From Schizophyllum amplum (lineage: Eukaryota > Basidiomycota > Agaricomycetes > Agaricales > Schizophyllaceae), in assembly GCA_007026445.1 (NCBI GenBank), contig VDMD01000095.1, forward strand, positions 32,180-96,179: a stretch of DNA of 64,000 bases, written 5' to 3'. This document shows positions 1 through 11,690 of this stretch, one piece after another. The notes below the pieces were generated by a model. That model ran no database searches. It was not told where the DNA came from and saw only the letters and a list, made by a program, of their open reading frames with translations. Both the position numbers and the translations under genes were made by a program. Position 1 is the first letter of the stretch. Every line of letters begins with the position of its first letter.

Positions 1-15
1 CTGACGGCTATGCAG

Positions 16-833
16 GTTCAACACCCTTATGGATTCCGCGAAAACCGGATACTCACTGACTCGCGCTGCGTGGCAAGATGACTTCCACAAGCACTTCCAC
101 AAAGTGGGCCCCAAATATCGCGAGCTCGCGTCAACACGGCGCCGGAAGAAGTTGGAGCACCCGTCCGACGAATACGTCACGCGCAGCGAGAGATCGCCTT
201 ACCATCGCAACAGCAAGGAGATCATGGACTATTTCGTCAACGTCGCCAAGGAGGAGTATGACAAGCTCTGCATACAGATGGACGAGAAGTTCAAGGCCCT
301 TCATTTCGGGGACTACGAGAACGGCATCCCTCCCGACAAGGACCTCGCTCAGCCCTGGTTCGCCGCGGAGGAGCGTGCCATTACCTGTCCGAGTCTTGCG
401 AAGGACCTCCGCGCCATCGCGGCGCATGTCAACCGTGTCTACGACGAGCGCAAAGCCGTCCAAACGGACAAGCGCATCGAGGAGCGACAGGACCAGCTAC
501 GCGCTCTGTCCAAGAAGTTCGCCTCCGGGCCGCCTCTTGAAGCCATGCAGGTCATCTTCGACGAGGCGCAAATTCGCCGGTGCGTGTTATTTGTATGTTA
601 TCTTTTCATTCGAGACTGACCGGCAATTCAGGCTCGCCGCATCATATGCATACGTTCACGACTGGAAGAAGAAACGTACCTTCGCAAACAGCATTGGCGG
701 TGACGGCTGGTCCCGCTTCCCGTGGGACGTTGCCTTCCGCGAGCTCTGCCACATCAAGGCCCAGTGCGCGGTTGGGCACAGCCAGACGGTAACGATGTTC
801 TTCTTTAACCACTTACGAATGGTGAAGACCTAG
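16..833 (+). CDS. RNA-dependent RNA polymerase, C-terminal part (truncated by window start)
   Basis: Exons 16-579 and 632-833, joined across a 52-base intron (donor GTGCGT at 580, CTGAC branch site, AG at 630-631). Bases 1-15 look like the end of an upstream intron (CTGAC then TGCAG), so the catalytic core lies left of the window. The first exon carries MDSAKTG, matching the (D/Y)xxKTG element that follows the catalytic aspartates in eukaryotic RdRPs. The second exon ends with RFPWDVAFRELCHIKA, typical of the basidiomycete RdRP C-terminus. RdRPs of the QDE-1/Rdp1 family make dsRNA for RNA silencing. Family assignment rests on remembered motifs. A paralogue sits at the right edge of the window on the opposite strand, with a related 3' flank. 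Confidence 0.75.
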
Positions 834-2058
834 TGTGCGTTCTGAGGAGGACGGAGATGTATGATTGAGAATTTGGTGGCATTTTTTGTATCGGTCGGGG
901 GTTCACATACCCTCACTGCATTTTTGGATTCTGTTGTATGACTAAATTAGACAATCATCTTTGTATAATGTCACTGACTCTCTTCTGAGCGGCCTCTGGC
1001 ATTGTTTCAAACGGCTTGCCTCGAGCTGCTTCGGTCGCTGTGCCCGGATCGCGACGTGCGACTTTAGTCCTGAGTCGCTTGTGAGTCGCAGACTGTTGAC
1101 CTAGACTCGCGTGGCCAGTTCGATCTCGCAGCTCACTGGACCCTCCTGCCTTCTTACTTTTTTTTTCTATTGTTGTCTTGTACTTATTCGTACTTCGCTA
1201 CTGGCCCCTGTAGTACTTACAGTCCCTTGTGGCAGGCTCGTGCTTGCGGCCGAGAGTCGCGCAGTCCGGATTCCCACCGGCTGCCGCTCGCGGTCACCTC
1301 ACGGCGACCCGCCTTGGACCGCAATCGCAGATTGTTCACCCAGATGAGCGCTTGAGCAGGCATAGACGGCAGTTGCTCTCGTCACGCATCAACTGAATCC
1401 TGATGGGAGACTGTTACGGAATTCTCCTCCGCCCTCCATGCACCCAGATCCATGCACCCAGAGAGAAGTCCGTATACCCAGAACGGGCTCGAACAACGCT
1501 CTGCGAGAAGTTCCGCTCAGGCAATACCCCATTCGATCCCCATCGATCGTGAAGTCGAGCATCAGCGAGCGTAGCCGAAACCTGGTGGGAACTTCAAATG
1601 CATACGTACGGTCACGCTCGCCCTGCCAATACCTCGATAGACAGCTAAGTAATTTGTTTTACTCCCGATGAAATATAGGCTCAGGTCGAGCCTGCACGCA
1701 CACGAAGAGATGCAGGCAATATACAGTGTATTAGTCATTACTCCCAAGGCAGACGTTCAGGGAAACAGTGTACATGTATGTTGGTCAGCCTCAACGTTTG
1801 TTGACATTCATTTTTGCTGGCTTCCTCCTGCCAACAGCCGTAAAGTGGTGTTGGACGCCGCGTGATAATTCTCTGCTCTTACTGCTACTGTAGCTGCTAA
1901 GACGCACCGTTGCCCTTGCTGCATCGCGCATTTCACGTAGTCTCCCGTCGCATTTCACATCGTTAATGTTGAAGCTGGCCACCCCCTGGGCCGCTACGGT
2001 ATTCCTCTAGAACGACGGCTTCTACTACCGAGTACATTGCCTGGTATTTTGCTAGTGT
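834..2058. other. intergenic; start is duplicated flank of RdRP
   Basis: No credible coding exon on either strand. Bases 834 to about 1085 are the 3' untranslated and flanking sequence of the left RdRP. They align with the reverse complement of about 63620-63873 downstream of the right RdRP; shared blocks include CATACCCTCACTGCATTTTT and CTTCGGTCGCTGTGCC. The rest is unremarkable and is the downstream region of the aminotransferase on the minus strand. Confidence 0.6.
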
Positions 2059-3725
2059 TTATAGCTCGTCGACGCCCACGCTCCACCCAGCCCAATCAAC
2101 GCGTCCCTCTTGGATGGCTACGAGGCGATCGCGCAGCGCACTTGACACGCATGCCGGAGCGTCCGTGCTCTCGTGCGCGTCACCTTGTACGCGACGCAGC
2201 ACGTTCACATCTTCTCCCTCGAACCAGATGCGTCCAACAGGGACGACGATGACAGCTGTCCCGACGCAGAAAACCTCTTGCAAGGTGCCCTGCTCAGCCC
2301 AAGTGCGGAGCTGCGGGACAGTGAGTGACCATGATACAGACGCCGCAAGCTGCGAGACTCCCAGTCCGGTCGAAGAATACGGGAACTCACCTGCGGCATC
2401 GTCACTACTACCTCGTGAGTATGTATCTTACGATGAGCGGGAAGCCCAGATAAAGTTGTGAGTCCCGTCGTGTGGGCATCGGCCAGCTCCAATAGAGATC
2501 GGCGTGTTATTCCAGGGAGAATTGTCCCGTCCAACGGAGGTGTCAGCAGATCGAAGTCTGGCCCAGAAAGATGGCGCATCAGTCATCGGTTCGTCCAGTA
2601 TTTGCAGGCGCAGATTCTGAGTGGTATCCACCGCCCTCACCTCCATCCTCGCGTCGCAAAACGACGAAGAAGTTCATGATGCCCGCCTCTGTTATACAGC
2701 GGTCGGGGCCGAAAAGCCACAAAGTCTGATCATATCCACGAAGCTGCACCTCAGCCTGTGGGCCTATGATCTATGGCAAAATCAGTCTCGATGCATTCCA
2801 CGCGAAAGTGGATATGCCGGGGAAGAATCACTCACTCCGGCATAGTTGATCCCCATTTTGTACTCGCCCGTACCTCCTGGCCACGCCCGTACATGTTGGT
2901 CCTCGGCGTATAGCGCGATAGGTCGTCCGGCACCAAGGAATGGCGCCGCGGGTGTCAGGATAATGTACAGAATGGCATGCTCAGACGGTCCTAGACCGAG
3001 ATCTGCCACATACAGTAAGGTCGTCCACGAATCAAGATGACTTGGAGCCTACTCACACGGGCGAGTGCTGATTATGGTGGGCCTTATGTACAGCCCGTAG
3101 CCCGGTTTGTCGGGAACCCAGCGAGCCTCAACAGCGATGAGCCGCTTCAGAAGCTCAATCACTGCAGTGGGCTCGATGTCCTAGACGCGCGTTAGCGTAT
3201 GCTGACGCCGGTTGGACACGCAGACACACCGGAAGTGACGCTCGTCGCGCCCCTCGAGCGAAGCGCTCCATGTGCTTTTCGACACGGAAGAGACGAGGAC
3301 GACCGTCGGGCCCGACATAAGCCTATTCCAGGAGAAGTCGGAGTCAGCACGTCTCAAATGTTGCACTGGCCAGATATTTCCACTTGCCTTGAGGCCTTCA
3401 AAGGCATTTCCGCCATATTGCAAGATGTTAGCCGTCGGGAGGAGCGTGAGCGGTCCGTATGGCCGTATCTCCGGCGCTCCCCAGCCTTTGACAGGGTCGT
3501 GCTCGCAGATGAGCATGTGGTCCGTCATCGTCTGAGTTCGCGTCAGCAATCTTGACCGTCAACAGCTATGAGACGCGTGAACGCACCTGGCCGAGAACAG
3601 GCTCTTCTGGGACTGCATTGAGCACCTCAGTCCGCTTGATCACCAATTTCGAAGGCTGTAGGCTGTGAGCAGAGTACCGCAACAAAGCGCGTAGCGCTCA
3701 CGTCAAGTGGCGCACGAGAAGTCAT
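2059..3725 (-). CDS. branched-chain amino acid aminotransferase, cytosolic type
   Basis: Nine exons (3725-3702, 3655-3587, 3531-3388, 3322-3230, 3180-3057, 3002-2836, 2770-2641, 2557-2391, 2310-2059) give 389 residues, with all phases agreeing. It transfers the amino group between Leu/Ile/Val and 2-oxoglutarate using PLP. Family segments in order: QYGGNAFEGLKA, YVGPDGRPRLFR, GLYIRPT, RAWPGGTGEYKMGINYAG with the expected PLP lysine in EYKMG, LTPPLDGTILPGITRRSLLE, and LQEVFCVGTAVIV. The protein starts MTSRAPLD with no transit peptide, so a cytosolic BAT2-like enzyme is inferred. The first exon is only 24 bases. Intron 3 starts with GC (AAG|GCAAGT) rather than GT; splicing there joins GLK to AYVGPDG, as the family requires. 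Confidence 0.93.
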
Positions 3726-6200
3726 GCCTGGCGCGATGGTAACACTCATACTGCAAAGCGGATGTCGTTGGACTGAGGATTGAGGCAAAAAGCCGCCCTT
3801 TTATGCGTTCATCCCGAACGCTTGAAGAACCAACTCGACGAGGGTCCGGCACCACAGCGAAGATAACCGAGTCATTTGGAGAGTCGTATGACTGGTTTCG
3901 GCGCTTCACAAATGGCGGTCAGCGTATAAGAACTGGTATCAGGATGCGATCGTGTAGATAGGATGAATAGACTGACTCACTTCATAGGCGCTTAACGTCT
4001 GCGCCAACGCATCTTAGTCGTCGGCGTCGCGGAAGTCCGCTGTCGTCGGCGCAGGAAGTCGCCACTGCTGAGCATGGCGTTTATATCGATCAGGCCTCGG
4101 TCACACGCGGACTAGGACGCACGGCAAACGCACGGTGTACATACCGGTCGTAGCAGGCGGTCGAATGTTGGTCGAATGAAGGAATAAGCGGCAAGCAGGG
4201 AGTTCCATGAAACCGTGTGACATTCAATCAGTGAGCATCACAATGCATACATGAGATACATAAAGCAGGCAATCTTCGCGATGGAAGAGAAGGAGCAAAA
4301 GATTGTGCGGAAACGACAGCGACGAGTACGAGGCTCGATACCATCGACATCAACGACAGAGGAACATGCGCATGTACGCCTGCCCCATCACGTACGCCGA
4401 GCCGCGGTCCACATCCCGCCAGGCGGGTCATGGTCATATGCAGCATGACGCTCAAAGACGAAGCCGATAACGAAATCAGCATCGTCGCCACTGCGACCTT
4501 CGCCAGAACATGGCGTACATGGGAAGCATGGGCAGTAAAGCTCACTCACTGTACCGTTCGTACCCGACACCAGCCATCTGGTCCCTCGCCTCACCCGCAG
4601 CATCGACGACGCCTGCCTTACGGCCGACACACAAATCGAGCTCGCAGCTCCGACAGCCGCCTGCCACGCCTGAAGCAACGATCTCGCACAGCGCCCAGCA
4701 CGAAAGCACTCGCCTCCCTGCCCCGCATGCTCCTTCCGCAACCAGGACCGGCCGATCCGGCGCCCGCCTCGCCACGCTCCATCTCAACCACTACCCCATT
4801 CGCATCTTCAAGTCCATCTGGTCCACAGCAGTGATTTTCGATCACCTGCGTCTTAGGGTGTTGCCACCGCGTCCAACTGCCTTAGGCGCATTATCGCCAG
4901 CAGCAGCCACTCCACGGGAAGAGATCTACTTGTCCTCAAGCAAACGTCGCCGCAGAAGCGAGGTTCTCATGAGATGCAGACGCCGATAGTCAAGCGAACC
5001 GGTAGAAACCGCAACGCCTAACCTCGTACGCCGGCGACATGCAGATCCAACAATGAAGTGTAAGCAGTCACGGTGGCCCCTTCGCCCAGCGAGAGAATGC
5101 CACCGAGACGTCATTCGGCATGCACCAGAGACCCCGCACAAGGATTGGCACCTCTGTAACACTGTCAACAGATGCCTCTCGTCGCCTGCAGCCCAGGAGG
5201 GGTTGGACCTCCGTACGCCTCGACGACCAGCAGGCTTCCTCTTGCAGCAAGTCGATGCGGGGTCCGGTCGTACCGTATAGCGCGGGCGCTATGCTTCAGG
5301 TCTACGAGAGGTCGCGCAGCCAGAACGTCCGTCGATGCTGGGCTACGCGGTCGAATCGACTTGCGAACGTATGCTGACCTCGCGGCGCATGCGGACTGCG
5401 CGCCCTCCTCGCGTGAAAGACCGACATGCACTTGCAGCCACTGTTGCGCAATATGATCCGTCGCGGGTGAACGCGCCAGGATCTACTCCGTCGCGGATGA
5501 TACGCGCCAGAGCTTCTGTCCGTCGCGGATTGAACGCGCCAGAACCAGTTCGTCGCCGGTGAAGGCGCTGAACGACCTTAGCCTAAGGCACTGAAGTCCT
5601 CCGTCGCGGGTCATACGCGCCAGAGGGGCAAGTCGCGGATTGAACGCGCCAAGCCCAGTTCGTCGCCGGTGAAGGCGCTGAACGACCTCAGCCTGAGCTG
5701 CTGGCAGCCATCGGGGCGAGGCAGCGGTCCCCGAGGCCGTGAGTTTCCAGCAGTACGCGTCATCTTCCAAGGCAGGATGACTTCGGAAGAGCGTCGAGCT
5801 GCAGCCCAAGGGTAGCCAAAGAATTCAAGAAGCTATGGCATAGTGGGCGCAGACAGATGGGGTCACGATGCGAGACGATGGTGGACCAGAGAAAGAGGGG
5901 AATCTTGACGATCACTTTTATATGATCCCGGTTTTTGCCGAAGAGTCATCAGTGACTCAAGGAGTTACGTAATTAAACGCAGTCCAGGTCCTTCCCTCCA
6001 GCTTCCCTCATCGCGCTGCGACAGGCCCATGGTATATGCAGTGATCATAATTATGTGTGTCAATGATGTCTACTTATGCCGTCTACGACTGCGTCTACGA
6101 TATGTCTATGGGAGTATACAAACAAGCGAATGGGAACGTGTGCAGTCAAAAGTCGCTGTAGTCGTCCTAATTGTCAGCTAACCGGCTCGTTTGACTTCCT
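3726..6200. other. gene-poor interval upstream of the aminotransferase
   Basis: About 2.5 kb between two minus-strand genes. Several open frames of 60-160 codons lie on both strands at 4.2-5.6 kb. None has recognisable domains or family-like splice structure, and they overlap one another in all frames, as expected of GC-rich noncoding DNA. The only structured element is the imperfect tandem repeat at 5458-5695. The part next to 3725 should contain the aminotransferase promoter; I saw no clear element. Confidence 0.5.
5458..5695. repeat. imperfect tandem repeat, about 30-bp unit
   Basis: Seven diverged copies of a unit with core CCGTCGCGGATTGAACGCGC, starting near 5458, 5489, 5519, 5550, 5600, 5631 and 5660. 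The block 5631-5695 is a second-order duplication of 5519-5590, including the shared run CAGTTCGTCGCCGGTGAAGG. No open frame is conserved across copies. It looks like a GC-rich minisatellite. Confidence 0.7.
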
Positions 6201-7373
6201 CTATATGCGGATTACAACGACAGATATATCGTCCCGCAAGCACCCCGCCAGCGGTTCAACCTCATCCAATTTCCTATCCTTGTCCGTACCGAATAGTGTG
6301 TTCTTGATCACCCTCTCCGCCGCGTTGTCGTTCTCCTTCGGCACGATACATGCGTGGCGGAAGATATCGACTGGGGCACCGCGCGCAAGTGCAGCCATGA
6401 CAGCCGGCTTGTCCTTCTCGTGGACATACTTCAGCGCCGCACGGAGGCCGTCTGAAGTGAAAACAAGGACGTCGTCCGGTTGCAACGCGTGCCGTTGAAC
6501 CGTGGGCGTCGACGAGATGTATGGCGGATTCCAGACGTTAGGGTCCTGCTCCCATGCGTGGAAGGGATACGTCAAAGCGCCGACCGGGCGTGCGTGTCTG
6601 ATGATAATGGGCGCCAAGCAGTAGTCGGTTTTCATGGCAAAGTCACCCAGGGCTGTAAAGGCGACATGAGCTCGGTCAGAATCAGTACGTATGCAGACAT
6701 ACAGCGCGTGACGGCTAGTTGTCCCAGCGTACGTCCGCGATGGACCGCGAGGGGCTCCTCGGGGTGCTCCGACCGCACACGAGCGACCTCGCTGATGTTG
6801 TCGCAGTTGTGTAAATCATTCAGCGGAATGACATGCGGCTTGCCGTCGACAATTCTGCCCAGTACTGGCTTGGTGAGATGAAGTCTAGCGTACGTCGGAA
6901 GACGACATACCTGCCTCCGAATCACCCAACGAAGCAACCCAGATGTTTTGCTTGGCTCTGTCGATGAAGCCAACGAGTGCGGTAGAGCCAACCAGACACC
7001 GTCGCGCCGCGCGAGCACGTTCGTCTCTCCTGGAGTATCCAACAACCTCGAACGCGCCGGCGTCCTCGTCGCCCCATCGCTCCTCGCTGTAGCTGCCTTC
7101 GGGAAAGGCCACAAAGAGATCGCGGAGGAGCGAGGCATCGAAGTCCTCGATGCCTTCGGCCAAAGCTTTCTCTACAGCGGAAGAGAAATCAGAGGAATCC
7201 CGCGCCAAGTTCTCCTCGATGCGCTCGCATAGCATCTTTGGAAGCGTCTGCGCAGCATAGTCGGAGAGATCGCTGGCATAGTGACCTAATGATGTGCAGT
7301 GATAGCGCATTAGGGAGTCAGAAAACAGAGCAAAAAAAAGAATAAAGTAGCTAACCGTCAAAGACAGCGACTA

Positions 7374-7706
7374 CATCAGTGTTATCGTGATTTGCTTTTT
7401 TGAGCTTGTCAAGGCTTGACAAGCTCAAAAAAGCAGAAAAGCTCCAAGGCCACAAGCCTATGTCCCGAAGACCGCAAGTTCGAGCCCGCCGCCGGTCACC
7501 CTGACGTGGTGGGTATATTTTTCGTGGATTTTCGTGCATATTCCAAGACTGCCACAGACATACATTGGTATGGCTATATACTCTAGACATATACATCCAT
7601 CGTCGGTTGTGAAGAGGGACGCGCAGAGGGGCCGGATTGGCGGGACAAGCCGAAAAAGGTCGAAAAAGCCCAAAAAGGCAGCCATCAATTTGGTGTCTTG
7701 CTGATG
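7374..7706. mobile_element. 333-bp MITE-like insertion with TA target duplication in PP2C gene
   Basis: The element is flanked by TA at 7372-7373 and 7707-7708. Its ends are short inverted repeats, CATCAG at the left and CTGATG at the right. Collapsing the two TA copies gives an uninterrupted exon encoding EHGLLVAVFDG, which aligns with ELGVLIAVFDG of the adjacent paralogue; this is the strongest evidence for an insertion. Inside lie a 19-bp perfect hairpin (7394-7434) and a tRNA B-box-like AGTTCGAGCCC near 7478-7488. There is no coding capacity. TA duplication suggests a Tc1/mariner-like origin; the B-box raises the alternative of a tRNA-derived element. Confidence 0.75.
7394..7434. repeat. 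perfect 19-bp hairpin with 3-base loop
   Basis: Left arm 7394-7412 (GCTTTTTTGAGCTTGTCAA) and right arm 7416-7434 are exact reverse complements, separated by GGC. It sits inside the MITE-like insertion in the phosphatase gene, near one end of the element. The role is unknown; subterminal hairpins are common in short nonautonomous elements. Confidence 0.9.
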
Positions 7707-8309
7707 TAGCAGACCGTGCTCCGTCTCCCAAACAGTTGTCCTATCCTCGTTCTCGGGCTTTAGCGCTTGAAACGCCGCCTCATGAACGTCTAGGTCCATA
7801 CTAGCAATCCTCGTAGACCGCTGGCGCGCTTTCGCCTTGTAGGCGGACTCGAGCTCGGTGTCACTCGGGTTGAACATCAGGGAGGATGTCGTCTCGAAGG
7901 GGCCCGGCATTTTCGCTGTCACTGTCAGACGTGCGAAAGGGGTGAAAGGTGTCTTGCAGGAGGATGTTCCTGGTCAAGGTGGTGAAGGAAAACTGTCGTC
8001 TGCCTCATGGTTGGCGGTGGTCGAAGAAAATATACGGCTTCTTCGCGTGAGAACCATGACAAGCATGACGACACTTTGTGGGTCCCGTGGGAGAAGATCA
8101 CACGTCATGTGACCGTTCCGCACGTTGAAGTTGAACTCGGAAGGTGCTCGAAAGAGCTACTTATTACGAGTACGGTACTGCGACGAAGTACGAGCCGCCT
8201 AGCCTTAACAAGGCAGCCAATAATACTATTCGCAGAGAAGGCTCGTCGTCCTCCACCCGTCTACACTTCAAAGCTGTGCCGGACAGCCAAGGTTATACCT
8301 ACGCACCGA

Positions 8310-9695
8310 CTAGCCACAACTCAAGACGATTACGGAGATGTCATCGCGGTATCGCTCTGGGTCGCCGTTGACCAAAGCAAGCTCGGCTGCCATCTTCTTC
8401 TTGTCAGTTCCGAAAAGCGCATTCCTGATAACCAGATCTGCGATGTTGTCGCCAACACCAAGTGGCTGTAAATCGTGGCCCAACTGCTCAGCGAGTGACG
8501 CCAAAGGGGATGCGACATCTGAGGTGCCCGCACCCGCGAGAACGAGAACGGATCGCGCCTTTTTGTCTTCCGCCTGCAGACTCCGCAGCGCGTCGCGTAG
8601 CCCATCGGAGGCAAAAACAAGCAGGTCACCCGGAAGGAGGGCGTGGCGCTGAAGTGTGGGCGTCAAAGATAGGTACGGAGGATTGACGTGTCCCCGTTTC
8701 TTCCAGTCCTCGATATCTTCGACGCCGATATATGAAGGGTAGGCATATGAGAGCACCTTCCCAGCCAAGTCGTTGTTGACCTTCAGTTGGTAGTCGCCGA
8801 GCGCTGGCAAACAGATGGGCATCAGTCTGGATATCTGATGGCTAGACGTGATAGGTCTCGCCTCGGGTGATAGTAAGCTGCCCCAGCGTTCTTTGATACC
8901 AAATGGGGGAGGGTTCGTCCGCGTGCTCAACTTGAATTCGCGCGACCTCCGCTGGGTTGCTGGCATTGTGTAGATCATTGAGAGGTACACATTGAAGGTT
9001 CCCATCGACAACGCGACCCAGCACTGATCATCCGCAATGAGAATTAAAGAATCTGACGACAAAATGATCACTCACGCGCTTCCGAATCCCCCAACGACGC
9101 GACCCATACGTTCTGCTTCTCTTTGTCAATGAAGCCGACTAGTGCTGTTGTGCCGACAAGAGCGCGCCTGCTCGCACGAAAGCGCGGGTCCTCTTTGGTA
9201 TAGCCGATAATCTCGAATACTTCTCCGGAGTCGTCCCAAAACGGATCCGCCCAGTTCGTGGCCGCTCCTTCAGGAAAGAGCTGCATTACTTCGTCGATCA
9301 GCGACGCGTCGAAGTCTTCGATGCCTTTGACCAAGGCTTCTTCAACAGCAGCAGAAAGGTCTTCAAAGCCGTTTCGGGAAGCATTTGTGCAGATACGGTC
9401 ACAGAGCTGTTGCAGAAGAACGCCCGCTGCGTAGTCGGATAGCTCATCGGTGTAATGACCTTTGATCAAAGGGTGTTCGTAAGTCTATAGGTGCAGAAGG
9501 AGTACCGCACGTACCGTCGAACACAGCGATCAAGACTCCGAGCTCGAACTCCCGCACGACGACCCTGTCCTCGCTTTTGTCTTTCAGCCCACGCAAGGAG
9601 GAACGGTGAACTTCAAGACCCATATTCGCAACGTGGACGACTCCACGGTCACACATGGTGTCGTACAGGGCCTCGAGGTCTGTTGATGCAGACAT
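8310..9695 (-). CDS. PP2C-like serine/threonine phosphatase
   Basis: Four exons (9695-9515, 9459-9076, 9023-8862, 8803-8310) give 406 residues with all phases agreeing. Predicted Mg/Mn-dependent phosphatase. The expected acidic positions are present: SEDR, AVFDG/HYTDELSD, VASLGDSEA, FASDGLRDAL and RDDISVIVL, and ITR/ALGD marks the end of exon 3. It is the tandem sister of the disrupted gene at 6201-7922: exon 3 is 162 bases in both, and intron positions are the same. Intron 3 starts with GC (CGAG|GCGAGA) where the sister uses GT. The start codon at 9695 lies two bases from the end of a 1.4-kb transposon-like element, so the native promoter has been displaced. Substrate unknown. Confidence 0.88.
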
Positions 9696-9696
9696 C

Positions 9697-11112
9697 TGTC
9701 GGAAAAATCGGAAATGGCAAGTTGCCCCATATTATGTCATGTTAGGCCATTAGGCCCCCGCCGGCTAATTATGGTGATCCTATCTTCTATCGGGCCGTGT
9801 TAGGCCGCCTATGCCGTCTAGGCCTAATTTGACATAATCGCGCCTACTAGGGCTTATACCTGGCTTATACGAGCTAATTAGGCCAGCTAGCCAGGGAAAG
9901 CAGAAAATTGGCGGGGGCGGTCGCGCGGCACCAACCTCGGTACCCGCGACCACCCCCGCCATTAACATTGCATGCATGGGCCCAAAACCTTGCATTGTAT
10001 ACGGTAATACGGTACACTGGCTAGTCAATGATGAATGTTATTGTGCGGTAAGTCAACGCGTACGGAGGCTCACCCGCCCGACTTCGGAGATAACGATGAA
10101 CTGCGAGCCAACATGAGCGCGTACGAAATCGAAATAGAGGGCAACTGACCCACGCACCTTCGAATGTCCTTCTACCCTAGGAGAGCTCTACCTTAGCAGA
10201 TGTAAAAGGCTTCACTGTATAATCATGCGCACCTCGTGGGCCAGCGGTATCGCGATTGCCGATCTTCATCCAACGCCGCGCTGTGCGAAATTGACGCTGT
10301 CGCATACATCAGGATGCCCTACGCACCACAACGGGGTATAGGATTGACCATATCGACGATCGGGCAGCCAGAGGTAGACGAACCGCCGAGCATGACGATG
10401 GTCGCTGAACAAAACGCGGTGGCGAGAGCTGCAGCTTACAAATGCATTCGGCATTCCCCGAATAATCTCACGGTCCTTTTTGGGACTTCGCGCCGTCGCG
10501 TTCTGGACTCGGCGCGCCGTCTGTATTCGATGCATGCAATCCCTCACCTGCACGCGCTTGAACGTTGCCACACCATGCCTTGGACCGTATAGAATCAATT
10601 TAGACAGGTTAATTGGAGACTGGTAGTCCATCGCCATGCAAGGACTTGTATACAGCACCACGGTGCCGTGCTGGTGCTGTTGGGCTGGCTGTCACAGTTT
10701 TCTACTGCTGTATCTTCTTCTTGGTCCCTTAAACACAAGTAAATGAGCTGAAAGAGGAACTCTGGCCAGAGAGATAGCCTATAAACTGTTTATCAATGTT
10801 AACACCTGCAGTCCAAAGGTATCTTGTCGAGCTTGATGAAACTAGTATTCAAGGGGCTAAAAGGGCGCTGGCGGTGTTAATCACATCACCACGGTGTCGA
10901 GCATGGTCGAATCTCTTGTTCTGCAAGTTAAAAAAGTGCAAACGCGAGCGTTGGAGCTTGGGAGGGAATGTGGCCGATTGGGCATAAAGAGATCTAATAT
11001 GACTTAACCTGACCTACGTGGACATAATACCTTCCTAATTGGGCTGCAGCCCAAAGCTAATTATGCCATTATGCCTTGTACGCCAAATTAGCCTTTTCCG
11101 ATTTTTCCGACA
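9697..11112. mobile_element. 1.4-kb nonautonomous DNA transposon with terminal inverted repeats
   Basis: Begins with TGTCGGAAAAATCGGAAA (9697-9714) and ends with its exact 18-bp reverse complement (11095-11112). Similarity continues weakly inward (TGGCAAGTTGCC against AGGCTAATTTGGC). The flanks are C-A-T-C and T-C-G, so a 2-base TC duplication is possible but unproven. The interior holds no transposase, several ATTAGGC/GGCTAATTA runs, and a GC-rich hairpin at about 9913-9962. It lies directly against the PP2C start codon on its 5' side. Confidence 0.65.
9913..9962. repeat. GC-rich hairpin inside transposon-like element
   Basis: GGCGGGGGCGGTCGCG pairs with CGCGACCACCCCCGCC about 18 bases later, with one mismatch. 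It is within the 1.4-kb inverted-repeat element. Confidence 0.7.
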
Positions 11113-11690
11113 TCGTGAAAGGTCCGTTGGATGCACTGATTGTTCGAGTTCAACCTGGCGGACGGTCAGGTGACTTATGCTGCTTGCCGCGTGCTCCGGA
11201 CGTGCGCGCACGCATGTACAAACAAGGAGCAGTATATGCCTCGAATCTGCATCGTGAGGCCTGAGGGTCCGGGACTGTGGATTGCCCCGTATGACATCTC
11301 GAGCTTCAGTCTATGCAAAGATGCAGTAACAAGTAGCCGATGTGTTGGCGCCCATTATATTGCATACAGCCCCGAAGCCCAAAGAACGGCAGGCAGCATC
11401 CCATGCCCGACGATAGATACATAGATATATGCGAAACATAGGATAGCGAGCCAAAACCAGTAAGTAAGTAGATGACAAGAAGGTCTCATAGCATATCGAT
11501 AATGAGAGCGGAATAGCAGTATATGTCCGTCGTGTATGCGCGGTGCCGCCAGCGGCGATGATGAGGCTTTTGGTATAACGAGCCAAGTCCGCTCCTCGGT
11601 GGGCCAGAACCAATTTGTCGAACGTGATTCCCAAGAGAGTCCAGGAGGTATTATAGAACCATTTGTCGCAGTAGGAGGCCTGAAAGCAGC
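11113..11690. other. intergenic, no gene seen
   Basis: About 580 bases between the transposon-like element and the stop codon of the bestrophin-like gene. The first part is probably the original 5' flank of the PP2C gene, pushed away by the element: the run TCGTGAAAGG resembles sequence upstream of the sister PP2C start. I see no coding exon. Confidence 0.4.

Larger units (their letters stand above)
6201..7922 (-). pseudogene. PP2C-like protein phosphatase, disrupted by a TA-flanked insertion
   Basis: PP2C-family serine/threonine phosphatase, paralogous to the next gene upstream. Exons: 7922-7356 (containing the insertion 7374-7706), 7285-6911, 6864-6703 and 6652-6201; phases agree outside the insertion. 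Motifs: EDR in exon 1, AVFDG/HYASDLSDYAA across intron 1, STALVGFIDR, VASLGDSEA, GRTLGQLAVTR/SLGDF, SDGLRAAL and RDDISVVVI. These supply the metal-binding aspartates expected of the fold, although the usual DGHGG is DGHYA here. The insertion adds 335 bases, shifts the frame and runs into a stop near 7458 unless spliced out; removing it with one TA copy restores a frame matching the sister gene. The start could be the ATG at 7922 or at 7910. It may still be expressed if the insert is spliced, but I saw no good donor/acceptor pair. Confidence 0.75.

Noticed and set aside
4228..4989. Cluster of overlapping ORFs on both strands
   Set aside because: No domain, no consistent splice model; several frames open at once, as expected from GC-rich noncoding DNA.
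7450..7500. tRNA gene suspected from a B-box-like AGTTCGAGCCC
   Set aside because: No A box at the right distance and no cloverleaf can be folded; kept only as a feature of the MITE-like insert.
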